The notes: generated by a model from the letters alone, not told the origin. Counted from the stretch's first letter, positions 1 to 11,121 are shown. The stretch: 58,849 nt of DNA from Bacteroidales bacterium (GCA_030523765.1 JAUNHX010000011.1:1-58849), one strand, 5' to 3'. A program made the numbers and translations.

Positions 1-285
1 ACTTAGATAGGACTAAAATAGGACTTGAATTCTTGAAGGTTTTTACTTAAAATTCCTTAAATAGTGTATAATTTACTCATTAAACATGATGTTCTTTTTT
101 GTCGTAATTTAAATCTATTAAAAATATGGTGATTTGTGGTTTTTTTAATAAAAACCGCTGAGTTGAGAGAGAGGGAAGATATCATTTGTATATGCAGTAA
201 ATTGGATTTGTTGAATGCTAGAGGATTGAAAACAATATGCTTTTTTGTTTCCAATTAATAGGCATAATACAATGTTTTCAGTGTG
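1..285. other. Intergenic, AT-rich, no feature recognised
   Basis: This stretch is AT-rich and lies downstream of the EamA permease gene, which runs toward it. The one short reading frame here (57-254, minus) has low-complexity AT-driven composition and no family resemblance, so it is not called as a gene. I see no tRNA, terminator hairpin or TAnnTTTG promoter that I would defend. Confidence 0.5.
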
Positions 286-1278
286 CTAGAATAGGAAGAA
301 GAGGGCAGCACCAGCAACGCTAATAATAGCTCCTATGACTTCACGACTGCGTACTTTCTGATGGAAGAGTAAAGCAGCAGGGGCTATGATGAGTACGGGT
401 GTGAGGGCAAAGAGGGTCTGAGCTATGCCAGTTGAAGTATAGCGTGTAGCCATCAAAGAGACACTGACGCCAATGAAGGGGCCAAAGATCATAGAACCAA
501 TAGTGCACCACATAGCTTTTCGGTCTCGTACAGCGGAGCGGAGATGACTGAGGCTCTCGTTTTTCAGCAACATCATCATGAGTAGGAATCCTGCCAATCC
601 CATGATGCCTCGAATCATGGTGGAGGCAAAAGCTACACTGATATCCATAGGCACATCGATGATGCCTGGTTGAATAATACCTGCAGCATGGGCATCGTTG
701 ATTGATGCATCATAGTGCAATAATCCCACTTTACTGAGAACTAGTCCAATACCTTGACAGATGCCTGCACAACAAGCGTAAATAATACCATTGAGGGGAA
801 GGTTGAGTTTAACGTGCTGACCACTATGCTCGGTACTCTCATCGCTGCCTTTGGAAAGAATAGACATAGCGATGCCTGTGAGGGTGATGATCATGCCGAG
901 AATGGCTACAGGACGCATCTCTTCGCCAAGAAATATTCGTCCTACAATAGCGGCACTAGGGGCTGAAAGGGTCATAAATAACTGTCCAAATCTAGAGCCG
1001 ATAATGATATAACCCTGCATCAGACAATAATCGCCTATAACATAACCGACTAATCCTGAAAGGAGAATCCATCCCCAAGTAGCACCATCGGCATAACGAG
1101 GATAGGGAGTACCCATCATGAGCCATAATACGATAGCAAACATGATTAAAGAGAGCGACATACGAATAGCGTTGAAGGGCAACGAGCCCATCCGTTTGGA
1201 ACCAACCTCTGCAAAGAGGGCTGTGATGGTCCATGAGATGGCTACGAAAAGGGCTAATATTTCACCGAAGAGGGGCAT
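286..1278 (-). CDS. EamA/DMT-family permease
   Basis: A 330-residue integral membrane protein made of two related halves, each a run of about five hydrophobic helices (roughly residues 1-140 and 165-330). This is the drug/metabolite transporter (EamA) architecture. It starts MPLFGEILALFVAISWT, with the first helix at the N-terminus, as usual for the family. EamA proteins export or import small metabolites across the inner membrane, but substrates vary widely and none can be inferred here. A short polar insert near residues 140-160 separates the halves. It stands alone, 68 bases beyond the stop of the next minus-strand gene. Family assignment is firm; substrate unknown. Confidence 0.85.
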   Translation of the reverse strand: MPLFGEILALFVAISWTITALFAEVGSKRMGSLPFNAIRMSLSLIMFAIVLWLMMGTPYPRYADGATWGWILLSGLVGYVIGDYCLMQGYIIIGSRFGQLFMTLSAPSAAIVGRIFLGEEMRPVAILGMIITLTGIAMSILSKGSDESTEHSGQHVKLNLPLNGIIYACCAGICQGIGLVLSKVGLLHYDASINDAHAAGIIQPGIIDVPMDISVAFASTMIRGIMGLAGFLLMMMLLKNESLSHLRSAVRDRKAMWCTIGSMIFGPFIGVSVSLMATRYTSTGIAQTLFALTPVLIIAPAALLFHQKVRSREVIGAIISVAGAALFFLF

Positions 1279-1346
1279 AGGATTATACGTTAATCTGATT
1301 TATGTTGTTAGGTTGATAGAATGATACGTTTATACGTAGATAGTGT

Positions 1347-1841
1347 TTATGATAGCTGTTCTTGTGTAAGATCTACTACCTTTCCGTTGGCAGCGCGAAC
1401 CAAGTCGGAGGGAGCTATACAAAATTGAAGACCGCGTTGTCCGGCACTACAATAGATATGGGGATAATTCATGATGCTGGAGTGGAAGAAGGTTGGGAAG
1501 GGTTTCTTCATACCAATAGGGGAACATCCACCACGGATATAGCCAGTTAGGGGGAGAAGTTCCTTTTGATGAATGATGTCGCATTTCTTGTTGCCTGTGG
1601 CTCGAGCTGCTTTCTTAAGGTCGACTTCGTCTGCTCCAGGAATTACGCACACGAAATATCCACTCTTGTCGCCTTGTAAAACGAGAGTTTTGAAGAGTTG
1701 ATCGATGGGCATATGAAGCACTTCGGCAATATGGGCAGCACCGAGATCTTGCTCGTCGACGGGGTAGGAGAGGAGTTGGTAGGGAATGTGTTCTCGATCG
1801 AGTATTCGGGCTGCGTTGGTCTTATTAATCTTTTCTTTCAT
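1347..1841 (-). CDS. ybaK: YbaK/EbsC-type aminoacyl-tRNA deacylase
   Basis: A 164-residue cytoplasmic protein of the YbaK family, which in characterised members hydrolyses Cys-tRNA(Pro) formed in error by prolyl-tRNA synthetase. It carries the family landmarks: an LFKTLV segment with the conserved lysine at residue 51, and the glycine-rich GYIRGGCSPIGMKK segment at about residues 100-113. Length matches the stand-alone family. YbaK and related proteins (ProXp, the ProRS INS domain) differ in substrate; the GGCSPIG motif favours YbaK. This is one of two trans-editing factors in the window, the other being the AlaX-like protein at 39394-39867. Confidence 0.9.
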   Translation of the reverse strand: MKEKINKTNAARILDREHIPYQLLSYPVDEQDLGAAHIAEVLHMPIDQLFKTLVLQGDKSGYFVCVIPGADEVDLKKAARATGNKKCDIIHQKELLPLTGYIRGGCSPIGMKKPFPTFFHSSIMNYPHIYCSAGQRGLQFCIAPSDLVRAANGKVVDLTQEQLS

Positions 1842-2003
1842 AAAGAGTAAAGGTATGTTTCAATAACTATAATTGTCGTTATATCGATATTATATTCAGT
1901 CAGTGAACTTGAATCGTTTGTATGAAGAAAGATGTTGTTTCGTTATTAAAAACTCTTTATTACCAACAATCTTTAAAAAACAATGTATTATTCTTTTTAG
2001 ATA

Positions 2004-3890
2004 CTACATAAGTTCATCGAGTTCTAGCCAGCGAAGTTCTTTCTCATCGAGCAGTGTCATGATTTCACCAATTCGTTCGGAGGCTTGGGTGAGTTTCTGT
2101 ACATCGGTTTCGGTGCCGCTGCTAAGGAGGGTTTCGAGGTTGGATTTTTCTTGGTTGAGGGACTCTATTTCGCGTTCAAGTTGTTCGTATTCTTGCTTTT
2201 GTTTGTAGGTGGCTTTAGGAGTGTTGCTGCGAGGTTTTTCGTAGCGAGGTTTTTCTTCGCGTCGTTGACGGGTTTCCTCTTTGGCTTGTTGCTGACGATG
2301 AGATAGATACTCAGTATAGTTGCTGTGATAATCGCGTATTTGTCCTTTCCCTTCAAATACAAAGATATGATCTACTAGATTGTCCATGAAACTACGATCG
2401 TGGCTTACGATGACGAGGCAGCCTTTATAGCGGAGAAGAAATTGTTCGAGGATTTCGAGAGTATAGAGGTCAAGATCATTGGTAGGCTCGTCGAGGATAA
2501 GGAAGTTAGGGTTGGCCATAAGGACGGTAAGGAGATAGAGCCGCCGTTTTTCACCACCTGATAGGTTTCCGAAATAGTTGTATTGTGTGGTGCCGTCAAA
2601 GCCAAAATAGGTGAGGAACTGATGAGCTGTCATCTCCTTGCCCCCATCGAGTTGGATAACATCGGCAACCTCTTTTACGATTTCGATAACACGCATATCG
2701 TCCTTGGCTTTCATGCCTCCTTGGGTGTAGTAGCCAAACTGAATGGTTTGCCCTACGACAATGCGTCCACTATCGGGTCGCAGTTGTTCGGTCATGAGTT
2801 GAAGGAAGGTGGATTTACCAATGCCGTTGGGACCAACAATTCCAATTTTTTCTCCTTTCTTAAAGGTGTAGCTGAAATCGTTCACCATAGGAATGCCATC
2901 GTAGCTTTTGCATACGTTGTACATTTCGAGGATTTTGCCTCCAATACGTTCTGTTTTGACAGTGAGTTCGGGTTTGCGCTCATCAAAACGAGTATGGGCT
3001 TTCTGCTCTAGTTCGTAGAAGGCGTCAATACGGGCACGAGCTTTGGTGCCGCGAGCTTGTGGCATGCGGCGCATCCATTCGAGTTCGGTACGATATTGAC
3101 TGCGAGCCTTCTCTACTTCGGCTCGTTCGTTGAGGAGTCGCTCTTGTTTTTTCTCAACATAATAATCGTAGGTACCTCTATAATGATAGAGACGACTGTT
3201 GTCGATCTCGAGGATATCGTGGCATACGTGGTCGAGGAAATAGCGGTCGTGGGTGACCATGAGAAGACTGAGTTTCTGCTTAGAGAGAAACTCTTCGAGC
3301 CACTCGATCATGGCGATGTCGAGGTGGTTGGTGGGCTCATCGAGAATGAGGAAGTTGACATCATCGATAAGGGTACGGGCCAATGCTACTTTTTTCTGTT
3401 CGCCTCCACTAAGGAACTGTATGGGTTTATCGAGGGCATTGATTTGTAGGCGACTAAGGACCTCTTTAACTCGATTCTCATAGTCCCATGCATTGAGTGC
3501 ATCCATTTGGTTGATACATTCTTGCATGGCTTGATCGGCAGCAGGAGAGGGGTGGAGTTGTAGATTGAGAAGTGCCTGTTCGTAGCGTCCTGTCAGTCGA
3601 ACAAATTCATTGTCGCTAGCAAAAACGAAGTCGCGAACTGTCTGTTGACTTTGTATTTCGGGATTCTGGGGCAGATAGGCCATTTTGACATCGCCTCGGA
3701 AAGTGATACGGCCTTCATCCTGCAGTACTTTACCTGTAAGTATATCAAGCAAAGAACTTTTACCGTAACCGTTGCGGGCAATGAGTGCCGTTTTCTCGCC
3801 AGCATTGATACCAAACGAGATATTTTCGAAGAGCAGTTTGTCGCCATACGACTTAGTAAGGCCTTCAACGGTTAGGAGTGCATCGGACAT
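2004..3890 (-). CDS. ABC-F family ATPase (Uup-like)
   Basis: A 628-residue soluble protein with two ABC ATPase domains and no membrane segment, the ABC-F layout. Domain 1 has Walker A ARNGYGKSS (residues 38-46), signature LSGGE (160-164) and Walker B LILDEPTNHLD (181-191). Domain 2 has Walker A GPNGIGKST (353-361), signature LSGGE (443-447) and Walker B LILDEPTNDLD (464-474). The linker contains the basic QARGTKARARID stretch and the C-terminus (about 545-628) is a charged coiled coil, both Uup-like. Characterised ABC-F proteins act on ribosomes or, for Uup, also affect transposon excision and branched DNA. The first Walker A has Ala for the usual leading Gly. Confidence 0.88.
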   Translation of the reverse strand: MSDALLTVEGLTKSYGDKLLFENISFGINAGEKTALIARNGYGKSSLLDILTGKVLQDEGRITFRGDVKMAYLPQNPEIQSQQTVRDFVFASDNEFVRLTGRYEQALLNLQLHPSPAADQAMQECINQMDALNAWDYENRVKEVLSRLQINALDKPIQFLSGGEQKKVALARTLIDDVNFLILDEPTNHLDIAMIEWLEEFLSKQKLSLLMVTHDRYFLDHVCHDILEIDNSRLYHYRGTYDYYVEKKQERLLNERAEVEKARSQYRTELEWMRRMPQARGTKARARIDAFYELEQKAHTRFDERKPELTVKTERIGGKILEMYNVCKSYDGIPMVNDFSYTFKKGEKIGIVGPNGIGKSTFLQLMTEQLRPDSGRIVVGQTIQFGYYTQGGMKAKDDMRVIEIVKEVADVIQLDGGKEMTAHQFLTYFGFDGTTQYNYFGNLSGGEKRRLYLLTVLMANPNFLILDEPTNDLDLYTLEILEQFLLRYKGCLVIVSHDRSFMDNLVDHIFVFEGKGQIRDYHSNYTEYLSHRQQQAKEETRQRREEKPRYEKPRSNTPKATYKQKQEYEQLEREIESLNQEKSNLETLLSSGTETDVQKLTQASERIGEIMTLLDEKELRWLELDELM

Positions 3891-4002
3891 AGGAAATTAC
3901 ATTGATTTTTTTCGTGTTGGTAAAAGAATATAGTACCTATATAATTGGCTTCGAAATATCAACAGATAAAGGATTCATTGTTATATATCTACATTATCTG
4001 TG
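3891..4002. other. Short intergenic between ABC-F gene and rarA
   Basis: About 110 AT-rich bases lie between the rarA stop and the ABC-F start. I see no clear terminator hairpin, so readthrough from queA-rarA into the ABC-F gene is possible. Confidence 0.4.
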
Positions 4003-5262
4003 TTATGAATCGTACCCATATTTTTTCCCCCATCGCCATGCCATGAGTTTACGTGTTTCTTGTTCGCGGGCGTTGTTGCCTGGCTCATAGAATTTGGTGC
4101 CTTTGATGGCATCGGGGAGAAATTCTTGTTCAACAAAGTTGTTTTCGTAGTTGTGGGCATATTTATAACCATCGTGATAGCCGAGATCTTTCATCAACTT
4201 GGTAGGTGCGTTGCGAATATGAAGTGGTACTGGGAGATCGCCCGTTTGTCGAATCATTGCCTGTGCATTGCCTAGGGCCACATAAGTGGCGTTGCTTTTA
4301 ACGGAGTTGGCTAGATAAATAGCTGTCTGCGAAAGGGTGATACGGCATTCGGGGTAACCAATCTTACTTACAGCTTCGAAACATGCGTTAGCTAGAAGAA
4401 GGGCATTGGGATTGGCATTGCTTATATCTTCGCTTGCAAAGATGAGCATGCGGCGGGCAATGAAGATGGGATCTTCGCCTCCTTCAATCATGCGGGCAAG
4501 CCAATAAACGGCGGCATTGGGATCGCTTCCTCGCATCGATTTTATGAATGCCGAGATAATATCATAGTGCATTTCCCCTTGACGATCGTAAAAGGCTAGG
4601 TTTTGTTGTACTACTTTGGTTACCTTGGCGTTATCGACAAGAATATCGTTCCCTTTTTCGTTGTTGACGGTGAGTTCGAGAGCATTGAGTAACTTACGGG
4701 CATCACCCCCAGAAATACGCATCAATGCATCGGTTTCGTGCAGCACTACATTCTTTCCCTGTGAGGCATAATAGCGGACAGCTGTATCGAGGAGCTGCTT
4801 CATGTCGTTGGCATCGAAATCTTTAAGGATATAAACCTGACAACGGGAGAGGAGTGCTGATATGACTTCGAAAGAGGGATTTTCGGTGGTGGCACCAATA
4901 AGGGTAATGGTTCCTTTTTCAACGGCACCGAGGAGGGAGTCTTGCTGGCTTTTATTGAAACGATGAATCTCATCGATGAAGAGGATGGCACCCTCTTCTT
5001 GCTGGGCTTGTTGGATAACGTCACGTACCTCGCGTACCCCACTGCTGATAGCACTGAGGGTGTGGAAGGGGCGATGGAGAGTTTGCGAGATGATCATTGC
5101 AAGTGTGGTTTTCCCTATGCCAGGAGGGCCCCAAAAGATCATTGAGGGTATTTGCTCACTTTCGATAAGGGTACGCAAAACGGCACCCTCGCCAACAAGA
5201 TGTTTTTGTCCGATATAGTCGTCGAGGGTGCGCGGACGGAGTATTTCAGCTAATGGTGTCAT
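4003..5262 (-). CDS. rarA: Replication-associated recombination protein RarA (MgsA), AAA+ ATPase
   Basis: A 419-residue AAA+ ATPase of the RarA/MgsA/WRNIP1 family, which acts at stalled replication forks. It has Walker [10 protein letters not shown] (residues 45-53) and Walker [10 protein letters not shown] (94-102) followed by NKSQQDSLL, then the sensor segment [11 protein letters not shown]. The C-terminal half (about 240-419) has the helical tetramerisation region typical of the family, and length is normal. The start codon directly follows the queA stop (TAA at 5265-5263, ATG at 5262-5260), so the two genes are very probably co-transcribed and translationally coupled. Confidence 0.93.
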   Translation of the reverse strand: MTPLAEILRPRTLDDYIGQKHLVGEGAVLRTLIESEQIPSMIFWGPPGIGKTTLAMIISQTLHRPFHTLSAISSGVREVRDVIQQAQQEEGAILFIDEIHRFNKSQQDSLLGAVEKGTITLIGATTENPSFEVISALLSRCQVYILKDFDANDMKQLLDTAVRYYASQGKNVVLHETDALMRISGGDARKLLNALELTVNNEKGNDILVDNAKVTKVVQQNLAFYDRQGEMHYDIISAFIKSMRGSDPNAAVYWLARMIEGGEDPIFIARRMLIFASEDISNANPNALLLANACFEAVSKIGYPECRITLSQTAIYLANSVKSNATYVALGNAQAMIRQTGDLPVPLHIRNAPTKLMKDLGYHDGYKYAHNYENNFVEQEFLPDAIKGTKFYEPGNNAREQETRKLMAWRWGKKYGYDS

Positions 5263-6342
5263 TTAAACAATGAGCATTGCATCGCCATAAGTGCCAAATT
5301 TGTATTTCTCCTTGATGGCTGTGAGGTATGTGCTCATTAATAGGTCGCTGCCAGCAAAAGCACTAACCATAATGAACATAGAACTTTCGGGGAAATGGAA
5401 GTTGGTAACCATCATGTCGGCGATAGTGAAACGGTAAGGAGGATAGATGAATTTATTACTCCATCCTTCGAAGGGGCGAATAACACCAGGAATGGTGACG
5501 GCCGTTTCGAGGGCTTTCATGGTGGTGGTTCCTACACAGCAGATTTTATGGCCGGCAGCTTTGGCGTTGTTGATGGTGTCGGCACATTTCTCCTCAAGGA
5601 ACATCTGCTCAGAATCCATACGATGCTTAGAAAGGTCTTCTACCTCGATATCTTTGAAATTGCCTAATCCGCAATGGAGTGTCAGCTCGGCCACCTTAAC
5701 ATCTTTTATCTCCATTCGTTTCATCAGTTCGCGGCTGAAATGGAGACCTGCTACGGGAGCTGCTACGGCACCTTCGTTTTTGGCATAGATGGTTTGGTAG
5801 TTTTCCTTATCGTCGCCTACAGCATTACGTTGTGCAGTGATGTCGAATGGTAGGGGAGTGTTGCCCATGCTGCGAATCTTGGAGATAAACTCTTCGTGGG
5901 TTCCATCGAAAAGGAAACGGATGGTTCGTCCACGACTAGTGGTGTTGTCGATAACTTCAGCTACCATATCTTCGTTAGCACCAAAATAGAGTTTGTTGCC
6001 AATACGGATTTTTCGGGCAGGATCGACAATGACATCCCATAGACGGGTTTCGGGGTTGAGCTCGCGCAGGAGGGTGACCTGAATTTTGGCCTCAGTCTTC
6101 TCTTTAACGCCGTAGAGGAGAGCGGGGAAGACTTTGGTGTTGTTGAGCACTACCACATCATCGGTATCAATGTATTCAATAAAGTTTTTAAACTGGCGGT
6201 GTTCGATTTCGCCAGTATCGCGATGGAGAACCAAAAGACGGGCCTCATCACGCACTTTACAAGGCTTGTCGGCAATTAATTCTTTTGGAAGGTTGAACTT
6301 GAATTGCGACAATTTAACGGTTGTATATTGAGTGTTGATCAT
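5263..6342 (-). CDS. queA: S-adenosylmethionine:tRNA ribosyltransferase-isomerase
   Basis: QueA transfers and rearranges the ribosyl part of SAM onto 7-aminomethyl-7-deazaguanine at tRNA position 34, giving epoxyqueuosine. The 359-residue product begins [18 protein letters not shown] and shows the [13 protein letters not shown] start, the GLHFSRELM segment and the [20 protein letters not shown] region of the family. The frame is open further upstream to 6408, but a TATCTTTG promoter sits at 6373-6366, inside that extension, so the ATG at 6342 is the start. It heads a queA-rarA operon with no gap between the genes. Confidence 0.93.
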   Translation of the reverse strand: MINTQYTTVKLSQFKFNLPKELIADKPCKVRDEARLLVLHRDTGEIEHRQFKNFIEYIDTDDVVVLNNTKVFPALLYGVKEKTEAKIQVTLLRELNPETRLWDVIVDPARKIRIGNKLYFGANEDMVAEVIDNTTSRGRTIRFLFDGTHEEFISKIRSMGNTPLPFDITAQRNAVGDDKENYQTIYAKNEGAVAAPVAGLHFSRELMKRMEIKDVKVAELTLHCGLGNFKDIEVEDLSKHRMDSEQMFLEEKCADTINNAKAAGHKICCVGTTTMKALETAVTIPGVIRPFEGWSNKFIYPPYRFTIADMMVTNFHFPESSMFIMVSAFAGSDLLMSTYLTAIKEKYKFGTYGDAMLIV

Positions 6343-6365
6343 ATTTACTTTTTTAAAAAAGCGTG

Positions 6366-6396
6366 CAAAGATACGAAATTGAGATTCTGATGTCAA
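6366..6396 (-). promoter_or_regulatory. Bacteroidota-type promoter of queA-rarA
   Basis: On the minus strand, TTGAC (6396-6392) is followed after 18 bases by TATCTTTG (6373-6366), matching the Bacteroidota -33/-7 promoter. It lies 23 bases upstream of the queA ATG at 6342. Confidence 0.75.
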
Positions 6397-6748
6397 GTTT
6401 TTTAACATTATTAACGTTTACAATCGGTTTAAACTAATGTTATATAATATTTTGTAAATTTCAAATGCATATTCGTATTTAACATTTTAAAGCACCATTT
6501 TTATCGTTGCTAATTCTTCTTATTTGACTCGTTTTTGATATACTTTTTAAATGTAGATTTTTTTATCATAGAGTTTGGAATATGATTATACCGCATGCAC
6601 GTGGTTTGTGGTTGGGGTAATAGTTTTATAAAAGGACAATGTAAGTAAAAAACACATTTTGTGGCTTAGATAGTGCTGTTTTTCACATTAATATATATAA
6701 ATACATTATATAAATGAGTTTTTTTTCAATTAATCGGTTTTTTTTTCG
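6397..6748. other. Divergent intergenic region between queA and gyrA
   Basis: Strongly AT-rich spacer between two divergent promoters, with many A and T runs. I see no open reading frame, no RNA gene and no convincing repeat in it. It may contain upstream activating or bent DNA, but nothing specific is recognisable. Confidence 0.5.
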
Positions 6749-6756
6749 TAACTTTG
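6749..6756 (+). promoter_or_regulatory. -7 element upstream of gyrA
   Basis: TAACTTTG fits TAnnTTTG and lies 67 bases before the gyrA ATG. A T-rich tract replaces a clear -33 TTG. Confidence 0.6.
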
Positions 6757-6822
6757 TACGTTCTTTGAAAAAGAAAAAATCTGTTTAATTAGTTGAAAAC
6801 AAAAGAAAAATAAGATATCTAT

Positions 6823-9399
6823 ATGCAATCCGAAAACGAAAAAATCACTCGTGTTGATATCGAGACTACGATGAAGACCGCTTATATCGACTATGCTATG
6901 TCGGTGATTGTGGCCCGCGCGTTGCCCGATGTTCGCGACGGTTTGAAACCTGTACACCGCCGTATTCTCTTCTCTATGAACGAGAACGGCATCCTCTACA
7001 ACACTCCTACTAAAAAATCGGCCCGTATAGTTGGTGATGTGCTTGGTAAGTATCACCCTCACGGAGATTCGTCGGTATACGGTGCCTTGGTGCGTTTGGC
7101 TCAAGATTGGGCTATGCGTTATCCTTTGGTTGATGGCCAAGGAAACTTCGGTTCGATAGACGGTGACAGTGCTGCTGCCATGCGTTATACTGAAGCTCGC
7201 CTAAAACAGATTGCCAACGAGATGATGGCCGATATTGACAAGAATACTGTCGATATGGTGCCTACCTATGATAATGAGGGCGAAGAGCCTTCAGTTCTTC
7301 CTGCAAAGATTCCCAACCTACTTATTAATGGTTCGAACGGTATTGCTGTTGGTATGGCTACGAATATGCCTACCCATAATCTACGAGAGGTAATGGATGG
7401 ATGTATCGCGTATATTGATAATACTGATATTACCATTGAGGAACTGATGCAGTATGTTAAGGCGCCCGATTTCCCATTGGGTGGCATTATCTACGGTTAT
7501 GGTGGCGTTCGCGATGCTTATATGACGGGTCGTGGCTCGATAATCCTGCGTGCTGATACAAGTATTGAGACTGATGCTAAAGGCCGCAATATGATTGTAG
7601 CTCACTCGATTCCTTACAACATCAACAAGGCCGAGATGATTAAAAAACAGGCTCAGTTGGTGACCGATAAGAAGATTGAAGGTATTACCGATATTCGTGA
7701 TGAGAGCGACAAGGATGGTATCCGTGTGGTTTATTATCTGCGTCACGATGTTGTTCCTAATGTTATTCTGAACAAGTTGTTCCAAATGTCGGAACTGCAG
7801 TCGAGCTTCGCTGTCAATAATATTGCTCTTGTGAAGGGACGTCCCATGCTGTTGAATCTCAAGCAGCTTATATCGAACTTTGTTGAGCACCGCGAGGATG
7901 TGGTGATTCGTCGTACACGCTTCGATATGGAAGAGGCTGAACGTAGGGCTCATATCCTTCAAGGTTTGCTGAAGGCTTTGGATATTATTGATGATATTAT
8001 CCAACTGATACGACAGTCGAGAAGTGTTGAAGAGGCTCGTCAGGGTCTGATGGATACTTGGGGCTTTACTGATTTGCAAGCTCGTGCTATCGTTGAGATG
8101 CGTCTACGCCAACTTACTGGATTGGAACGTCAGAAACTGCAAGACGAATACGATGAGAAAATGGCCTTTATAGAGCGGTGTAAGGAAATCCTAGGCAACC
8201 ACGATGTTTTGATGCAGGTTATCAAGGATGAATTGGTAGAGATTCGCGATAAATATGGCGACGAACGTCGTACGCTGATCAATTATCAAGGTGGTAACTT
8301 CAGCATTGAGGATATGATACCCGACTCGAAGGTGGTTATCACGATCAGTCATATGGGTTATATCAAACGTACGTTGCTGAGTGAGTATCGTGCTCAGACT
8401 CGAGGTGGTGTTGGATCGAAGGGTAGTGCTGTGCGAAGTGAAGACTTTGTGGAGCATATCTTTATGGCCACCAACCACAACTATATCCTCTTGTTTACCG
8501 AGAAGGGTCGTTGCTACTGGATTCGTGCTTTCGATATTCCGGAAGGGGAGAAGAACACCAAGGGTCGTGCTATCTTGAATCTGATCAATATTGAGCCTGA
8601 TGATAAAGTGAAGGCTTATGTAAATGTAACCTCACTCAACGATGAGGATTATATCAATAACCATTATATTGTACTCTGTACTAAGAATGGTATCATCAAG
8701 AAGACACAACTTGAAGCATACTCACGTCCCCGTACCAATGGTATCATTGCTATCAATGTACGTGAAGGTGATGAACTATTAGAGGCAAGACTGACTGATG
8801 GACAATCGCAACTGGTCATTGCCAAGAAGGGCGGCAAGGTGGTTCGTTGCCCAGAAGAGGAGTTCCGCCCAATGGGACGTAATGCTAGTGGTGTGAAGGG
8901 TGTTACGATTGAAGATGAGGACGATTATGTGGTTAGTATGCTATCTATCGATAATCCTAAGGACACTATCATGGTGGTTTCGGAACATGGTTTCGGCAAA
9001 CGTTCTGAATTGGAGGAATATCGAACAACTCATCGCGGTGGCAAGGGTGTGAAGACGCTTCAGATTACTGAGAAGACTGGTAAACTTGTGGCAGTGACTA
9101 ATGTGACTGATCAGAACGATCTGATGATCATTAACCGTTCGGGCGTTACTATCCGTATGAGTGTGGCCGACTTGCGTGTGTTGGGCCGCAATACTCAAGG
9201 TGTAAAACTGATTAATCTGCGTGGTAAGGATACGATCGCTTCAATTACTAAGGTAGATGCCGAACCAGAAGAGGATCAGCTGATCGACGACGAGAATGCT
9301 GACACTATTGAGAATAGTATGGTGGAGCAGAATCCTGAGACCGATGGCACCCCAAACCAGGAAGGTATCAATGATAATACTCCCAATGATGAGGATTAG
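6823..9399 (+). CDS. gyrA: DNA gyrase subunit A
   Basis: The 858-residue breakage-reunion subunit of DNA gyrase. The winged-helix/tower core occupies about residues 10-500. The catalytic tyrosine is Y122 in [10 protein letters not shown], and the quinolone-region segment [10 protein letters not shown] spans 78-87. Six beta-pinwheel blades follow, with a GyrA-box-like HRGGKG at 737-742 that separates gyrase from ParC. The C-terminus is an acidic tail rich in D, E and N. By E. coli numbering Ser83 is kept and position 87 is Gly. A TAnnTTTG promoter precedes it, and a TPR protein gene follows after 235 bases without an obvious terminator. Confidence 0.97.
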   Translation: MQSENEKITRVDIETTMKTAYIDYAMSVIVARALPDVRDGLKPVHRRILFSMNENGILYNTPTKKSARIVGDVLGKYHPHGDSSVYGALVRLAQDWAMRYPLVDGQGNFGSIDGDSAAAMRYTEARLKQIANEMMADIDKNTVDMVPTYDNEGEEPSVLPAKIPNLLINGSNGIAVGMATNMPTHNLREVMDGCIAYIDNTDITIEELMQYVKAPDFPLGGIIYGYGGVRDAYMTGRGSIILRADTSIETDAKGRNMIVAHSIPYNINKAEMIKKQAQLVTDKKIEGITDIRDESDKDGIRVVYYLRHDVVPNVILNKLFQMSELQSSFAVNNIALVKGRPMLLNLKQLISNFVEHREDVVIRRTRFDMEEAERRAHILQGLLKALDIIDDIIQLIRQSRSVEEARQGLMDTWGFTDLQARAIVEMRLRQLTGLERQKLQDEYDEKMAFIERCKEILGNHDVLMQVIKDELVEIRDKYGDERRTLINYQGGNFSIEDMIPDSKVVITISHMGYIKRTLLSEYRAQTRGGVGSKGSAVRSEDFVEHIFMATNHNYILLFTEKGRCYWIRAFDIPEGEKNTKGRAILNLINIEPDDKVKAYVNVTSLNDEDYINNHYIVLCTKNGIIKKTQLEAYSRPRTNGIIAINVREGDELLEARLTDGQSQLVIAKKGGKVVRCPEEEFRPMGRNASGVKGVTIEDEDDYVVSMLSIDNPKDTIMVVSEHGFGKRSELEEYRTTHRGGKGVKTLQITEKTGKLVAVTNVTDQNDLMIINRSGVTIRMSVADLRVLGRNTQGVKLINLRGKDTIASITKVDAEPEEDQLIDDENADTIENSMVEQNPETDGTPNQEGINDNTPNDED

Positions 9400-9634
9400 T
9401 AAGCCTGCACTTTTGTTTTACTAAAAATCATTAAAAAAGCAATAATCATTCGCTTGATAATACCAATTGTTAAAATAAGACGTTATAAATATCGATAAAC
9501 TTAATGGCAACAGAACAATAGAAAAGAAAGTACTCGAATAGAGTAATAACATTGTAAGAACTGAAACTTGCGGGTTTGTCGAAAAAAAAGTAAAAAAGAA
9601 AAAAGTAATTAATTTAATAAACACTTAAAGAATC

Positions 9635-10867
9635 ATGAAAAAAGTGACCGTTGTCATGGCTTTTATCGCCATGTGTCTTACCGCAGGAGCCCAGTCGCTC
9701 AACCTCAGTAGCGCTTATGAGGCTCAAAACCGTGGTTACCTTAAGAAGGCCAAAGGCTACATCGATCAAGCTGCCGTTCACGAGCAGACTAAGGCTGAAC
9801 CCCAAACGTGGTTCTATTCTACCCTTATCTACTGCAAGATTGGTGGACAGATCCAGGATGGCACTAAGCAAGGCAAGGAACTTGCTAAGTTGTGCCCCGA
9901 CTGGTATCGCACCGCTTATCAGTCTGTTATGAACTGGAAGCAGTTCGATAAAGATGGCGAATATACCGAGAAAATATCTCCTTTCTTCGCTTACATCGGT
10001 AATGTGTACTATGATTCAGCATATGCTGCCTACAAAATGAATCAATTTGATCGTTGCATGGTGATGTGCGATACGGCTATCACAATCTTCAATATGGCTC
10101 AAGGCAATAAGCAGAACACCCAGATTACTTACTATCTGGCTGGTAGCGCTGCTTCAGCTGCCAAGAATAATGAGGCTGTGAAGAAATATTTTAAACCGTT
10201 GGTGCAGACTAAATATGACAACGATGATGTCTATAAAGCACTCTTTAATCTTTACAGGTCTGAAAAAGACACTGTCAATGCTGTGAAGACCGCCAATTCA
10301 TTCCGCAAGAACTTCCCCAACAACATTGAGGCTGATCAGTTGATGGCTCAAGCTTATCTGCTGAATGGTAATATGGAGAAGGCACTTGAATGTCTCAACT
10401 CGGCAATCGAAAAACAGGATACTAATCTTGCTGCTAAGGCATCGCTGCTCTGTGCTGTGGCTGGACTATATGACAATGCAGGTCAGTTCGACAAAGCTGT
10501 TGAAAGCTACAACCAAGCATTGGCCATCGATCCTAAACAGTACAATGTTAACTATGGTATGGGTTCGCTCTACTATAACCGTGCTGTCGATAAACTGAAT
10601 GCTGCTAATGATGTTGATCCTAACGATGAGACAGGATTGTACGACAAACTGTTGGCTGAATCGAAAGATAGTTTTACCAAATCTACTACTTACTTCCAAA
10701 CGGCTATCGAATTCATTGATGGCCTTGATGAAAATGGTAAAAGGATGAATGAGAACAATCTCATCCAGTGCCTCTATGCACTGCGTACGGTTTACAGCCG
10801 CATCGGAAATGCCGAGGGTTATCAGGCAGTCAACGAGCGTTATAACCAAATGACAAAGCAAGAATAA
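9635..10867 (+). CDS. Exported tetratricopeptide-repeat protein
   Basis: A 410-residue protein with a signal peptide (hydrophobic residues about 5-18, likely cleavage near TAGA-Q20) followed by TPR-like helical pairs. The clearest repeats are at about residues 235-310 (NIEADQLMAQAYLLNGNME, and later FDKAVESYNQALAIDPKQYN). A tyrosine/asparagine-rich C-terminal part contains further helices. It is probably periplasmic and may scaffold other envelope proteins; no enzyme motif is visible. It follows gyrA in the same direction and is closed by a hairpin terminator at 10902-10942. Confidence 0.8.
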   Translation: MKKVTVVMAFIAMCLTAGAQSLNLSSAYEAQNRGYLKKAKGYIDQAAVHEQTKAEPQTWFYSTLIYCKIGGQIQDGTKQGKELAKLCPDWYRTAYQSVMNWKQFDKDGEYTEKISPFFAYIGNVYYDSAYAAYKMNQFDRCMVMCDTAITIFNMAQGNKQNTQITYYLAGSAASAAKNNEAVKKYFKPLVQTKYDNDDVYKALFNLYRSEKDTVNAVKTANSFRKNFPNNIEADQLMAQAYLLNGNMEKALECLNSAIEKQDTNLAAKASLLCAVAGLYDNAGQFDKAVESYNQALAIDPKQYNVNYGMGSLYYNRAVDKLNAANDVDPNDETGLYDKLLAESKDSFTKSTTYFQTAIEFIDGLDENGKRMNENNLIQCLYALRTVYSRIGNAEGYQAVNERYNQMTKQE

Positions 10868-10901
10868 TCATTTGATTCTCTTCCAAAATTATTTTGGTAA
10901 A

Positions 10902-10942
10902 AAGCGTGGTTTCTATTAAAAAAGAGGCCACGCTTCTTTTAT
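10902..10942 (+). terminator. Rho-independent terminator after the TPR gene
   Basis: The arms AAGCGTGG and CCACGCTT pair around an A/T-rich loop and are followed by CTTTTAT. Confidence 0.7.
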
Positions 10943-11032
10943 GCTTGATTTTGTTTAATGATAGTATCTGTTTATAATGATCTTTGGATTTTATAAAAAA
11001 ACATTGTTATCAGATAGGTTATTAAAAAATCG

Positions 11033-11040
11033 TATCTTTG
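11033..11040 (+). promoter_or_regulatory. -7 element TATCTTTG upstream of the small coiled-coil gene
   Basis: A perfect TATCTTTG followed by CAG lies about 80 bases before the ATG at 11122. The intervening leader is very AT-rich. Confidence 0.65.
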
Positions 11041-11121
11041 CAGTTAGTAAACATATAATAACACTTGTTATAATTGTTTCGTTTATAATTTGTAAGTATT
11101 AATTACTATTGTTTTAGGAGT

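Noticed and set aside
57-254. Short minus-strand reading frame at the window start
   Set aside because: It has AT-driven composition, no promoter, no similarity to any family I know and no conserved neighbour context.
6343-6408. Longer N-terminus for QueA
   Set aside because: The extension contains the TATCTTTG promoter and does not resemble QueA starts.
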